From Rubrivivax sp. (GTDB lineage: Bacteria > Pseudomonadota > Gammaproteobacteria > Burkholderiales > Burkholderiaceae_C), in NCBI GenBank assembly GCA_021300575.1, contig JAJTDM010000038.1, forward strand, positions 62,001-126,000: DNA of 64,000 nucleotides, read 5' to 3'. Every line of letters begins with the position of its first letter. Position 1 is the stretch's first letter. Both the position numbers and the translations under genes were made by a program. Below are positions 29,670-38,536 of the stretch, one piece after another. Under the pieces are notes generated by a model. The model ran no database searches, was not told the origin of the DNA, and saw only the letters and a program-made list of their open reading frames with translations.

Positions 29670-31006
29670 AGCTCTCGGTGTACGTCATGGGTCGCGAGGT
29701 TGCCGTGCTTGAGCCATCGGGAGACTTCAAGAGTGTCCTGAGCTACCACGCCCACACAGCGCCTGACGACTTTGTCTCCCTCACGATGCCGGTGCGAACC
29801 GAGTCCTACGTGTGGGACGACCAACTGCCGCCCGTGCTGCAGATGAACCTGCCCGAGGGCTACCTCTTGCAGGTGCTGCAAGAGCAGTTCGGCCCGCACA
29901 TGGGCGCAAGTCCGATGGCCTTGCTGTCGGTCATCGGCCGCAACATGGTGGGCCGCATCCAGGTGGCCGCCACAGGCGCAGATCTGAACCAGCCTGCCAA
30001 GCCCATCGAGGTGGCGGCGCTGCTGAAGGGCGACAACTCCGAAGAGTCTTTTGCGAGACTGGTCCGCCAGCACGCCACAAGCGGCGTGTCGGGGGTGGTG
30101 CCCAAATTCCTGGGCGAGGCCGAAGAGACTCAGCGGCCTGGCTCACCACTGGCCGCGCACAAGAAGGTCAGCCTGGTCACGCGGCGGCACATCATCAAGG
30201 GCTCCAGCAAGCAACTGCCATTTGTGGCCTTGAACGAGCACTTGTGCATGCGGGTGGCCGCGAAGGTCATGCCCACAGCCAAGACCGAAGTGTCAGACGA
30301 CGGCCAGGCGCTGGTGGTTCACCGCTTCGATGTGAACCAGCACGGGCAGCCGCACTGGGGCATGGAGGATTTCTGTTCATTGCTTGGCCTGCGCCCTGCA
30401 GCCAAGTACGACACCACCTGGGAGCGCATTGCCAAGGCCGTGCGCGACCACCTGCCCGCCGAGCGCAGGCTTGAGACCTTCAGACAACTGGCCGCCACAT
30501 TGCTGCTGACCTACGCGCTGCGCAATGCGGATTGCCACGCCAAGAACCTGGCGCTGCTGTACACCAGCCGGGCTGACGCGCACCTGTCGCCTGCCTACGA
30601 CATGCTGACCACCAGCGTGTACGCAGGCTTCCAGCACAACCCGCCAGGCATCGAGTTCATGGGCAAGAAGACTTGGACGCCAGGCAAGAACCTGCAGAAG
30701 TTCATCGCTGCCCACTTTGGCGTCCAGCCCAGAGAACAAGCGCTGATGGTGGAGGCGATCAGTGACGCGGTGGCCGAGGTGGGCCCGCAGGTTCGCGAAG
30801 CCATGGCGCAGCACGGCGGGTTCAACGACGTGGGCAAGCGCATGTTGATGGTCTGGACGGAAGGTGTGCACGGCTTACGCGACAAGCGCGTCTATGCGGT
30901 GGGCGACTGGCGCCCAGGAGACGCGTTTGAAGGATTTTCTGTGCCTCCAAAGCTGAAGGGGAACACGAGCAAGGTTGGCCGCTCCCCCTTGTTGGCCAGG
31001 CGCTGA
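29666..31006 (+). CDS. hipA: HipA-family serine/threonine kinase toxin
   Basis: A 446-residue HipA kinase. In E. coli HipA phosphorylates glutamyl-tRNA synthetase and causes growth arrest. The N-subdomain is at residues 1-105 (LPPVLQMNLPEGYLL); the kinase core has the catalytic loop RNADCHAKNLALL near residue 290 and the metal-binding LSPAYDML near 310. The tail is basic. Together with hipB it forms a compact module between tRNA-Met and the intact small membrane gene. The gene is complete, so the toxin is probably functional unless a point mutation cannot be seen by eye. Confidence 0.9.
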   Translation: MKLSVYVMGREVAVLEPSGDFKSVLSYHAHTAPDDFVSLTMPVRTESYVWDDQLPPVLQMNLPEGYLLQVLQEQFGPHMGASPMALLSVIGRNMVGRIQVAATGADLNQPAKPIEVAALLKGDNSEESFARLVRQHATSGVSGVVPKFLGEAEETQRPGSPLAAHKKVSLVTRRHIIKGSSKQLPFVALNEHLCMRVAAKVMPTAKTEVSDDGQALVVHRFDVNQHGQPHWGMEDFCSLLGLRPAAKYDTTWERIAKAVRDHLPAERRLETFRQLAATLLLTYALRNADCHAKNLALLYTSRADAHLSPAYDMLTTSVYAGFQHNPPGIEFMGKKTWTPGKNLQKFIAAHFGVQPREQALMVEAISDAVAEVGPQVREAMAQHGGFNDVGKRMLMVWTEGVHGLRDKRVYAVGDWRPGDAFEGFSVPPKLKGNTSKVGRSPLLARR

Positions 31007-31050
31007 AAAGCTGGAAGACGCAAAGTCATGCCGCTGCAAGCAGTTCCCTC

Positions 31051-31377
31051 ATGACCTGGCTTCGCCGCATCTCCCCTGGCCGCAGCGCCCCGGCGGGCCT
31101 GGAATGGCGCTTGTGGCGGCGGCTGCCGGCCATCACGCTGTGGGGGCTGGGCTTGCTGGGCCTGGCCCTGCTCTGGCAGTGGGCGCAGTTTCCCGATGCG
31201 GCTACCCCCGCACAGGAGCGCGCCTACTGGCTGACCGTGTACCGCCTGGCCGGCGCGGCGGTGCTGCACCTCACGCTGGTGTTCACCGTGGGCGTGGGCT
31301 GCGTGGTGGTGATGATCATGAAGGGACCGGCCTACGAGGCCGACCCGTACCCGCCGGCCGACCGGCCAGGCCCCTGA
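31051..31377 (+). CDS. Small two-helix membrane protein of unknown function
   Basis: A 108-residue protein with two predicted transmembrane segments: ITLWGLGLLGLALLWQW (about 30-46) and AAVLHLTLVFTVGVGCVVVMI (about 69-89). The N-terminus is basic and the C-terminus Pro-rich (YEADPYPPADRPGP). I do not recognise a named family. It is the intact version of the damaged copy at 29,134-29,358, and hipBA lies between the two. Both ends are free of overlap with neighbours. Confidence 0.75.
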   Translation: MTWLRRISPGRSAPAGLEWRLWRRLPAITLWGLGLLGLALLWQWAQFPDAATPAQERAYWLTVYRLAGAAVLHLTLVFTVGVGCVVVMIMKGPAYEADPYPPADRPGP

Positions 31378-31428
31378 GGTCGTGATGCCGTGATGCCCCC
31401 GCGCCTTGCCCACGCCAGGCCCGTGGCC

Positions 31429-32097
31429 TCAGCGGCAGGCCGCCTTCCACGATTCGATGAACTCCATGGCCCGCTGGCCCACGGTCTGGGCGCTGTCACC
31501 CGGCTGATACAGCTGCCCGCCGATGCCAAACCCCGTGGCGCCGGCCGCGGTCCACTGCGCCAGGTTGTCGGCGGCCACGCCACCTACGGGCCACAGCGCG
31601 GTACCCTCGGGCAGCACGGCCTTCAGGGCCTTCAGGCCGCGCGGGCCCCAGACCTCGGCGGGAAAGAGCTTCAGGCCGTGCGCGCCGTGGCGCAGTGCGG
31701 TGAAGGCTTCGCTGGCCGTGCCCACGCCGGGCACGCACCACAGGCCCAGCGCCACGGCCTCGTCAATGACGGCGGGGTCGCAGTGGGGGCAGACGATCAG
31801 GCGCCCGCCGGCTTCGGCCACGGCTTGCACATCCTGCGGGCTCATCACGGTGCCGGCGCCGATGAGGGTGCCTGCCGGGGCCATGGCCGTCAGCGTGGCG
31901 ATGGCCTGCAGGGCGCCGGGCCGGTTCAGCGGTACCTCCACCGCGCGAAAACCCGCTTCGAACAAGGCCGCACCCACTGAAGCCGCATCTTCAGCGGGCA
32001 GGCCGCGCAGGATGGCTACCAGGGGTGGGTCCAGGTGTGGGAGGGCTGCAGGCCGCTGGGTTCTTTCCTGGGGGGAGGAAGCCGATCGGGTGTTCAT
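31429..32097 (-). CDS. dgoA: 2-dehydro-3-deoxy-6-phosphogalactonate aldolase
   Basis: A 222-residue class I KDPG/KDPGal-type aldolase that splits the phosphorylated keto-deoxy sugar acid into pyruvate and glyceraldehyde 3-phosphate. It has LVAILRGLPAEDA with the proton-relay region, the GAGTVMSPQDV loop, and the Schiff-base lysine in HGLKLFPAE. Start at 32097 (MNTRSAS); an earlier frame extension overlaps dgoK and is rejected. It pairs with the 2-dehydro-3-deoxygalactonokinase gene upstream, so the galactonate-type specificity is favoured over KDPG of the Entner-Doudoroff path. Confidence 0.88.
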   Translation of the reverse strand: MNTRSASSPQERTQRPAALPHLDPPLVAILRGLPAEDAASVGAALFEAGFRAVEVPLNRPGALQAIATLTAMAPAGTLIGAGTVMSPQDVQAVAEAGGRLIVCPHCDPAVIDEAVALGLWCVPGVGTASEAFTALRHGAHGLKLFPAEVWGPRGLKALKAVLPEGTALWPVGGVAADNLAQWTAAGATGFGIGGQLYQPGDSAQTVGQRAMEFIESWKAACR

Positions 32098-32168
32098 TGA
32101 AGTCGCCTTCGGAGTGTGGAGTTGGGCCGATTGCGCCGGGCGCTCGAGCACCCGTCTTTGGCCGGGGC

Positions 32169-33095
32169 TCAATCGGTCGTCAACAGATGCCCCAGCGCGA
32201 TCTTGTAAACCTCGGCGGGGTCCAGGTGCTGCAGGGTCACGCCGAAGGCCGCGGCGGCTTCGGCATGGCGGGCTGCCAGGTGCGGTGCGCCGATGACGGT
32301 GACTGTGGTGGGCAGATGCCCGGCGCCGCGGCGGCGCAGTTCGTGCCACTCGGCGCCGATGAGCAGGCCGCTCAGGTAGGACCGCGCCTGCTCGGGCGGC
32401 AGGGCGCCGGTGACCACGCGCGCGCGGCAGCCGAAGAGGGCATGGGACAGGGCCACGTTGGCGCCCGCGCGCAGGCCCTGGCCGAAGGCCTCGGGGTGGT
32501 GCACATCGGCCCCCGCGTGTTCCGCCCCGGCTGCGGCGGCCAGGGTGCCGTGGCGGCCCAGCAGGTCGAACAGTTCGCCTGTCATGAAGGTGGCGAAGTC
32601 GGCCACCCGGCCTTCGGCCATGCGCACCCACTTGCTGTGGGTGCCCGGCAGCAGGAACCAGCCGTCGTCATGGCCCAGCAGCGCAGCGCCCAGCAACTGG
32701 GTTTCTTCGCCGCGCATCACGTCCACGGCGGTGTCTGTCTTCAGCGCGATGCCGGGCACGATGTCCACGCGCCGCGCCGTGCCCGGCACCCGCAGCAGAT
32801 GGTGGCCGAGTTCCCTCAAGCGCACTTCGGGCTCCAGGTAGGGCGCCTGCACCCAGCCGTGAGCACTGCCCACCATGCCGGACATCAGTACCCGCACCTG
32901 CGGGCCGGCGGCGTTCAGGGCCTGCAGCAGGGTTTCCAGCGAGGCCTCGAAGCGGCCACGTGCGGCCAGCATGCCGTCGGTATCCGCGTGCTCGGCCATG
33001 CAGCGGCCGTCGGCGGCCAGGGCGTAGCCGCGGCGGTGGGTGGTGCCCCAGTCCACGCCCACGGCCACGGGGGTGTCAAGGTCGGAAAGGCTCAT
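32169..33095 (-). CDS. dgoK: 2-dehydro-3-deoxygalactonokinase
   Basis: A 308-residue DgoK that phosphorylates 2-keto-3-deoxygalactonate. The N-terminal phosphate loop VGVDWGTTHRRGYAL, the MSGMVGSAHGW block, the GEETQLLGAAL segment with catalytic acid residues, LPGTHSKWV and FMTGELFDLLGRH are all typical. The adjacent aldolase gene completes the lower part of D-galactonate breakdown; the dehydratase (dgoD) and a transporter are not in the window. A GC-rich repeat and an Lrp gene lie upstream. Confidence 0.92.
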   Translation of the reverse strand: MSLSDLDTPVAVGVDWGTTHRRGYALAADGRCMAEHADTDGMLAARGRFEASLETLLQALNAAGPQVRVLMSGMVGSAHGWVQAPYLEPEVRLRELGHHLLRVPGTARRVDIVPGIALKTDTAVDVMRGEETQLLGAALLGHDDGWFLLPGTHSKWVRMAEGRVADFATFMTGELFDLLGRHGTLAAAAGAEHAGADVHHPEAFGQGLRAGANVALSHALFGCRARVVTGALPPEQARSYLSGLLIGAEWHELRRRGAGHLPTTVTVIGAPHLAARHAEAAAAFGVTLQHLDPAEVYKIALGHLLTTD

Positions 33096-33110
33096 GTGGT
33101 GGAGGGTTGG

Positions 33111-33135
33111 GCTTCGACAGGCTCAGCCCGAACGG
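33111..33135. repeat. Dispersed intergenic repeat (cttcgacaggctcagcccga type)
   Basis: The 25 bases contain CTTCGACAGGCTCAGCCCGA followed by ACGG, a sequence I know as a very frequent intergenic repeat in Burkholderiales and other proteobacteria. It sits in the 74-base gap between dgoK and the Lrp regulator. Only one copy was noticed in this window. Confidence 0.6.
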
Positions 33136-33169
33136 GGTGTGGTGGTGGTGAAGGGCTGGCGGGGTGCGC

Positions 33170-33688
33170 TCAGGCGGGACGGAGCCCGGGTGTGGTGGGT
33201 GGCAGGGGGCCGGGCGTGGCGGCGGTGGCAGGCAGCGGCAGCGCCGTCTTGTACCTCACCTGCTTCAGGGCGAAGCTGGAGCGGATCTTCTCGATGCCGG
33301 GAATGGGTGTCAGCTGCTCCAGGATGAAGCGCTCCAGCGCGCCGATGTCGGGCACCGCCACGCGGATGAGGTAGTCGCTGTCCCCTGTCATCAGGTAGCA
33401 CTCCATCACCTGTTCGTGCTCGACGATGCGCCGCTCGAACTCGGCCAGCGACTCCTTGCCCTGCTCCTTCAGGCTGATGCTGATGAAGACGTTCAGCCCC
33501 AGGCCCAGCGCCTTGGCGTTGGCCAGCGCCACATAACGCTCGATGACGCCGGCAGCTTCCAGCGCCTTCACCCGCGTGAGGCAGGGTGAGGGCGAGAGGT
33601 GCACCCGCCGCGCAAGCTCCACGTTGGTGAGCGAGCCGTCGCGCTGAAGATGGTCCAGGATCCGCAGATCGATGCTGTCAAGTTGCAT
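33170..33688 (-). CDS. Lrp/AsnC family transcriptional regulator
   Basis: A 172-residue Lrp-type regulator. The N-terminal helix-turn-helix reads LDHLQRDGSLTNVELARRVHLSPSPCLTRVKAL, then the RAM effector domain FERRIVEHEQVMECYLMTGDSDYLIRV, and a Pro/Ala-rich tail of about 20 residues. It is divergent from the AceE-like E1 gene (104-base gap). In Pseudomonas an Lrp-type protein (MdeR) stands beside mdeB, an AceE-like alpha-ketobutyrate dehydrogenase E1, and the arrangement here is similar, so it may regulate that gene in response to an amino acid. This is inference. Confidence 0.9.
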   Translation of the reverse strand: MQLDSIDLRILDHLQRDGSLTNVELARRVHLSPSPCLTRVKALEAAGVIERYVALANAKALGLGLNVFISISLKEQGKESLAEFERRIVEHEQVMECYLMTGDSDYLIRVAVPDIGALERFILEQLTPIPGIEKIRSSFALKQVRYKTALPLPATAATPGPLPPTTPGLRPA

Positions 33689-33792
33689 GAAGTGCTGCTA
33701 CTGAATATGCTCGCGGCATCTTATGCTGCGTGAGGCCCCGTGTGAGGCTTCTTCGGCAACTCATTTCGAGCTCGCCGGCCTACAGTGTCTAA

Positions 33793-36528
33793 ATGAGTGA
33801 CGCTGGCCTCTCCCGCTTTCTTGCCGCCCCGGCAGCCGTGCCGGCCCTTCACGCTGCGCCCGGGCTGCCTGGCGGCGCGCAGTCCGCAGCGCCGTCCACC
33901 CCGGACCCTGATCCGCAGGAAACGGCCGAGTGGCGTGAGGCTTTCCAGGCGCTGGTGCAGCAGAACGGGCCCGAGCGCGCCCGCTTCGTGCTCGACCAAC
34001 TGGCCCTGCTGGCGCGGGACCCGCGCATCGGCTGGTCGCCCGAACTGGTGACCCCCTACGTCAACACCATCCCGGCGGAGCGCCAACCTCCCTTTCCCGG
34101 CGATCTGGCCCTTGAAGAGAAGCTGGCCTCACTGATGCGCTGGAACGCCCTGGCCATGGTGGTGCGGGCCAACGCGGCGCACGGCGACCTGGGCGGCCAC
34201 ATCGCCAGCTACGCGAGCGCGGCCGATCTCTTCGAGGTGGGCTTCAACCACTTCTTCCGCGCCCGTGGCAATGCAGGCCAGGGCGGAGATCTGGTGTTCT
34301 TCCAGCCCCACAGCGCGCCGGGGGTGTACGCGCGGGCGTTCCTGGAAGGGCGGCTGAGCGAGGCCGATCTGGCGCACTACCGACAGGAGATCACCGGGCC
34401 GCGCCAAGGCGCCCGGGGCCTGTCCAGCTACCCCCACCCCTGGCTGATGCCGGACTTCTGGCAGTTCCCCACCGGGTCCATGGGCCTGGGGCCCATCAGC
34501 TCGATCTACCACGCGCGGTTCATGCGCTACCTCACGCACCGCGGGCTGCTGGACTGCACCGGGCGCAAGGTCTGGGGCGTGTTCGGCGACGGCGAGATGG
34601 ACGAGCCCGAGAGCATGAGCGCCCTGACCCTGGCCTCGCGCGAGCGCCTGGACCAACTGGTGTGGGTGGTGAACTGCAACCTGCAGCGCCTGGACGGCCC
34701 GGTACGCGGCAACGGGCGCGTGGTCGACGAGCTTGAGAAGCTGTTCCGCGGTGCGGGCTGGAACGTGATCAAGCTGCTGTGGGGCAGCGATTGGGACGGC
34801 CTGTTCGCGCGCGACACCACCGGTGCCCTGGTGCGCGCCTTCGCCCACACGGTGGACGGCCAGATGCAGACCTTCGCCGCCAAGGACGGGCGCTTCAACC
34901 GCGACCACTTCTTCGGCCAGAACCCGGAACTCGCCGCCCTGGCCCAGGGCCTGACGGACGAACAGATCGACCGCCTGAAGCGAGGCGGGCACGACCTGGT
35001 GAAGATCCATGCCGCCTACGCGGCTGCCGCCCGCCACACCGGCACGCCCACCGTCATCCTGGCGCACACCAAGAAGGGCTACGGCATGGGCGCGGCCGGT
35101 CAAGGGCGCATGACCACGCACAGCCAGAAGAAGTTCGACGAAGACGACCTCATCGCTTTTCGCAACCGCTTCCACCTGCCCTTGAGTGATGCGCAGGCGC
35201 GCACGCTGGCTTTCGTGAAGCCGGCCGAGGACAGCCCCGAGATGCGCTACCTGCACGCGCGGCGGCAGGCCCTGGGCGGGCCGTTGCCGGCGCGCGACCA
35301 GGCCGCAGGCGCCGGCGCCGAGGTGCCCGTGCCCGCATTGGCCGACTACGCCGGCTTCGCCCTGCAGCCTGGCGGCAAGGAGATGTCCACCACCATGGCC
35401 TTCGTGCGCCTGCTGGGCAGCCTGCTCAAGCAGCCGGATCTCGGGCCGCGCATCGTGCCCATCGTGGCTGACGAGGCGCGCACCTTCGGGATGGCCAACC
35501 TGTTCAAGCAGGTGGGCATCTACTCCAGCGTGGGCCAGCGCTACGAGCCCGAGGACATCGGCTCGGTGCTCAGCTACCGCGAGGCGCTGGACGGGCAGAT
35601 CCTGGAAGAAGGCATCAGCGAGGCCGGGGCGATCGCCAGCTGGACGGCCGCGGCCACCAGCTACAGCGTGCATGGCCTGCCGATGCTGCCCTTCTACATC
35701 TACTACTCGATGTTCGGCTTCCAGCGCGTGGGCGATGCCATCTGGGCCGCCGCCGACCAGCGCGCCCGCGGATTCCTGCTGGGGGCGACCTCCGGGCGCA
35801 CCACCCTGGGCGGCGAGGGCCTGCAGCACCAGGACGGCAGCAGCCACCTGGTGGCCGCCACCATCCCCAACTGCCGCGCCTGGGACCCGGCCTTTGCCGG
35901 CGAGATGGCCCTGATCGTGGACCACGGCATGCGTCGCATGCTGCTGCAGCAGTGCGACGAGTTCTTCTACATCACGCTGATGAACGAGAACTACGCCCAG
36001 CCCGACCTGCCGCCCGGGGCTGCAGAGGGCGTGCTGCGCGGTGGGTACCTCTTCGAACGCGTGGCGGCCGAGGGCGATGCGGTGGGCGAGGTCACGCTGC
36101 TGGGCTCGGGAGCCATCCTGACCGAGGTGCGCAAGGCGGCGCGCCTGCTGGCCGCCGAAGGCATTGCCAGCACCGTGTTCAGCATCACGAGCTGGAGCGA
36201 ACTGGCGCGCCAGGGGCAGGATTGGGAGCGCTTGCGTGACCTCGCGTCGGATGCGGGCGCACCGGCCCCGCAGGCCCTGCCTTACGTCGCCCAACTGCTG
36301 CAGCAGGGCCAGGGCCCTGTGGTGGCTGCCACCGATTACGTTCGCGCCGTGCCCGAAGGCATCCGCGCCTACGTGCCCACGGGCCGCGAGTTCGTGACGC
36401 TGGGCACCGACGGTTTCGGCCGCAGCGACACCCGCTCGGCCCTGCGGGAGTTCTTTGGCGTGGATGCGGCCCACATTGCGCGCGCCGCGCGCGGGGCATG
36501 TCGTCGTTGCGCGGGCTCCGCACCCTGA
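33793..36528 (+). CDS. AceE-like 2-oxoacid dehydrogenase E1 (MdeB type)
   Basis: A 911-residue homodimeric E1, homologous to pyruvate dehydrogenase AceE. Thiamine-diphosphate binding is shown by GDGEMDEPESMSALTLA leading to WVVNCNLQRLDGPVRGN. GRMTTHSQKK and the later SEAGAIASWTAAATSYS and GATSGRTTLGGEGLQHQDG blocks match the family. No E2 (aceF) or E3 gene lies downstream, so this is probably a stand-alone paralogue and not the main PDH E1; an alpha-ketobutyrate role is possible by comparison with MdeB. The C-terminus ends in a short Arg/Cys-rich tail (RGACRRCAGSAP). Confidence 0.88.
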   Translation: MSDAGLSRFLAAPAAVPALHAAPGLPGGAQSAAPSTPDPDPQETAEWREAFQALVQQNGPERARFVLDQLALLARDPRIGWSPELVTPYVNTIPAERQPPFPGDLALEEKLASLMRWNALAMVVRANAAHGDLGGHIASYASAADLFEVGFNHFFRARGNAGQGGDLVFFQPHSAPGVYARAFLEGRLSEADLAHYRQEITGPRQGARGLSSYPHPWLMPDFWQFPTGSMGLGPISSIYHARFMRYLTHRGLLDCTGRKVWGVFGDGEMDEPESMSALTLASRERLDQLVWVVNCNLQRLDGPVRGNGRVVDELEKLFRGAGWNVIKLLWGSDWDGLFARDTTGALVRAFAHTVDGQMQTFAAKDGRFNRDHFFGQNPELAALAQGLTDEQIDRLKRGGHDLVKIHAAYAAAARHTGTPTVILAHTKKGYGMGAAGQGRMTTHSQKKFDEDDLIAFRNRFHLPLSDAQARTLAFVKPAEDSPEMRYLHARRQALGGPLPARDQAAGAGAEVPVPALADYAGFALQPGGKEMSTTMAFVRLLGSLLKQPDLGPRIVPIVADEARTFGMANLFKQVGIYSSVGQRYEPEDIGSVLSYREALDGQILEEGISEAGAIASWTAAATSYSVHGLPMLPFYIYYSMFGFQRVGDAIWAAADQRARGFLLGATSGRTTLGGEGLQHQDGSSHLVAATIPNCRAWDPAFAGEMALIVDHGMRRMLLQQCDEFFYITLMNENYAQPDLPPGAAEGVLRGGYLFERVAAEGDAVGEVTLLGSGAILTEVRKAARLLAAEGIASTVFSITSWSELARQGQDWERLRDLASDAGAPAPQALPYVAQLLQQGQGPVVAATDYVRAVPEGIRAYVPTGREFVTLGTDGFGRSDTRSALREFFGVDAAHIARAARGACRRCAGSAP

Positions 36529-36531
36529 ACG

Positions 36532-37353
36532 TCAGGACAGGCCTGGCACCGGCCCGTTCAGGTGGGCCAGCGCACCCTTGAGGCTCTCGGAAGGGCCGCG
36601 CGAGGGGCCGGCGGGTCTTGGCCACTGGCGTCGTTCAGCCCGTTGGCGCCTTTCAATGATTTCCCCCGTGGCGACTGAAGCGTAGCGCCCGGCGCCGGTT
36701 TGCGCCCCCATCCCCACCCCCAACTGGGCCGGTACATGGTCGCGAAACCACTGCGCGGCCAGCAAGGCCACGCGGTCCAGTGCGCCGGGTTCTTCGAAGA
36801 GATGGCTCGCGCCCGGAATGATCTTCAGCCGCACCGGGGCCCGCATGCGGGCGATGGCCTGCTGGTTCAGGTCCACCACATCCAGGTCGGCGCCGCCCAC
36901 GATCATCAGCGTGGGCGCAGTCACCACCGGCAGCGCAGAGGCTGCGAGGTCGGGCCGCCCCCCGCGGCAAACCACGGCGTGGACGCGTCCCGGCCGCAGT
37001 GCACTGGCCACCAGCGCCGCAGCCGCACCCGTGCTGGCGCCGAACAGACCCAGGGGCAGGTGGGCCAGCGCCTGCTGACGCCCGGCCCAATCCACGGCGT
37101 CGGCCAGGCGGCGCGCCAGCAGGGTGATGTTGAAGACGTTGCGGCGGTCCTGGCCCTCTTGCGCATCCAGCAGGTCGAACAGCAGCGTGGCAAGACCCTG
37201 GGCCTGGAGCACGGCGGCCACGTGCTGGTTGCGCGGGCTGTGACGGCTGCTGCCACTGCCGTGGGCGAACACGACCAGGCCTCGCGCCTGTGTCGGCACG
37301 CTCAGCACGCCGGGCAGTTGCGCGCTGCCGATCAGCACGGGGGCTTGTTGCAT
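36532..37353 (-). CDS. Dienelactone-hydrolase-like alpha/beta hydrolase
   Basis: A 273-residue alpha/beta hydrolase with VVFAHGSGSSRHSPRN, the nucleophile elbow LFGASTGAAAAL (Ser), TLMIVGGADLDV with the acid, and GASHLFEEPG with the catalytic His. The start at 37353 begins MQQAPVLIGSAQLPG. The C-terminal 40 residues are Arg/Pro-rich and extend beyond the usual fold. Related hydrolases are often encoded next to a phosphoribosyltransferase, sometimes fused to it, as seen here with the divergent neighbour. It converges with the E1 gene, with three bases between the stops. Confidence 0.85.
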   Translation of the reverse strand: MQQAPVLIGSAQLPGVLSVPTQARGLVVFAHGSGSSRHSPRNQHVAAVLQAQGLATLLFDLLDAQEGQDRRNVFNITLLARRLADAVDWAGRQQALAHLPLGLFGASTGAAAALVASALRPGRVHAVVCRGGRPDLAASALPVVTAPTLMIVGGADLDVVDLNQQAIARMRAPVRLKIIPGASHLFEEPGALDRVALLAAQWFRDHVPAQLGVGMGAQTGAGRYASVATGEIIERRQRAERRQWPRPAGPSRGPSESLKGALAHLNGPVPGLS

Positions 37354-37601
37354 GGCGGGAACCTCGTGGAGTGACACCTGGGCTTCAGTGAAGATGGGCC
37401 CGCCATCCTGGCGTTGTCTGCTGGGCAGGCGTTGATCGTGGTCACCCACGGGTGTCCGGGTTCGCATGACAGTGCGGACGATGCTGCGACTCGGAAGCTC
37501 AGACCGTCAGGCGCTGTGCATGTGTATTTGCCCGTGCATGTGCCTGCGCATGTGCCCATGGACCTGCCTGTGCGGGTGTCCCGGGCCGGGGAGGCCCACC
37601 C

Positions 37602-38504
37602 ATGCTTGACGACGAACCCGAGCACACCAACAGACCCCGCGGCCCCACAAGCCCCATAAGTCCCACAAGCCCCATAAGTCCCATAAGCGCCACAAGCCAC
37701 AGGAGCCCCATCAGCCGCGAGAGCGCCGCACCGCCGCCCGTGCTGTACCGCCAGCGCTTTGCCAACCGGCGGGAAGCCGGCCAGGTCCTGGCGCAGGTGC
37801 TGCAGGCCCTGGGCTTGCAGCACCCCACCGTGCTGGCCCTGCCGCGCGGCGGCGTGCCGGTGGCGGCCGAGGTGGCGCGCGTGCTGGGTGCCCCGCTGGA
37901 CTTGCTGATGGTGCGCAAGATCGGTGCGCCCGGGCAGCCGGAACTGGCGGTGGCGGCGATGGCCGCCCTGGGTACGGGTGCTACGGACTCGGGTGATGAG
38001 CAGAGCGGGCCGCCCGCCCAGACCTTCGTGGACCCCGCCCTCATGGCCGCCACGGGTGCTGACCAGGCCCATGTGGACCGGGGCGTCGCACGCGAAGGGG
38101 CCGAACTGGCGCGCCGCCGCCGGCTCTATCTGCGCGGACGGCGCCCGATGTCGCTGGACGGGTGCACGGTCATCGTGGTGGATGACGGCATCGCCACCGG
38201 CACCACCTTGCGCGCAGCCCTGAAGGCGCTGAAGGCGCTTCGGGCGCCTGCCACCGACTTGGCCGCCGTGCAGGGCCTGCCGGACACTGACCGCCGCCAA
38301 GCCAGCGCCGGGGGTGGCCCGTTGGCTGTCGTGCTGGCCGTGCCCGTCGCCCCCGCGCAGGTGCTGGTGGATCTGGCGGGCGAGGTGGACGCCACCGTGT
38401 GCCTGTGGACCCCGGAACCCTTCGTGGCGGTGGGCGCGCATTACCGGGACTTTCGGCAGGTGTCGGACGAAGAGGTGGTGGCGGCGCTGGCCAGCAGCCC
38501 CTGA
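37602..38504 (+). CDS. Phosphoribosyltransferase-domain protein with repetitive N-terminus
   Basis: A 300-residue protein. Residues 1-45 are a low-complexity leader built from TSPIS-like repeats; the corresponding DNA (about 37,640-37,705) is a run of near-identical nine-base units. The start at 37602 is supported by GGGGAGG a few bases upstream. From residue 47 the phosphoribosyltransferase fold begins (VLYRQRFANRREAGQVLAQ), with ALPRGGVPVAAEVA and the PRPP loop VIVVDDGIATGTTLRAAL. Such proteins usually accompany dienelactone-hydrolase genes; the substrate is unknown. Residues about 126-140 contain another short Gly/Ser-rich insert. Confidence 0.85.
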   Translation: MLDDEPEHTNRPRGPTSPISPTSPISPISATSHRSPISRESAAPPPVLYRQRFANRREAGQVLAQVLQALGLQHPTVLALPRGGVPVAAEVARVLGAPLDLLMVRKIGAPGQPELAVAAMAALGTGATDSGDEQSGPPAQTFVDPALMAATGADQAHVDRGVAREGAELARRRRLYLRGRRPMSLDGCTVIVVDDGIATGTTLRAALKALKALRAPATDLAAVQGLPDTDRRQASAGGGPLAVVLAVPVAPAQVLVDLAGEVDATVCLWTPEPFVAVGAHYRDFRQVSDEEVVAALASSP

Positions 38505-38536
38505 GGGGCCTGCCGACCGCTCACCCGCTCACCCGC

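Noticed and set aside
34129-36474. A 781-codon frame antisense to the AceE-like gene
   Set aside because: Shadow of a conserved gene; no recognisable domain and a typical His/Gln/Ala-rich shadow composition.
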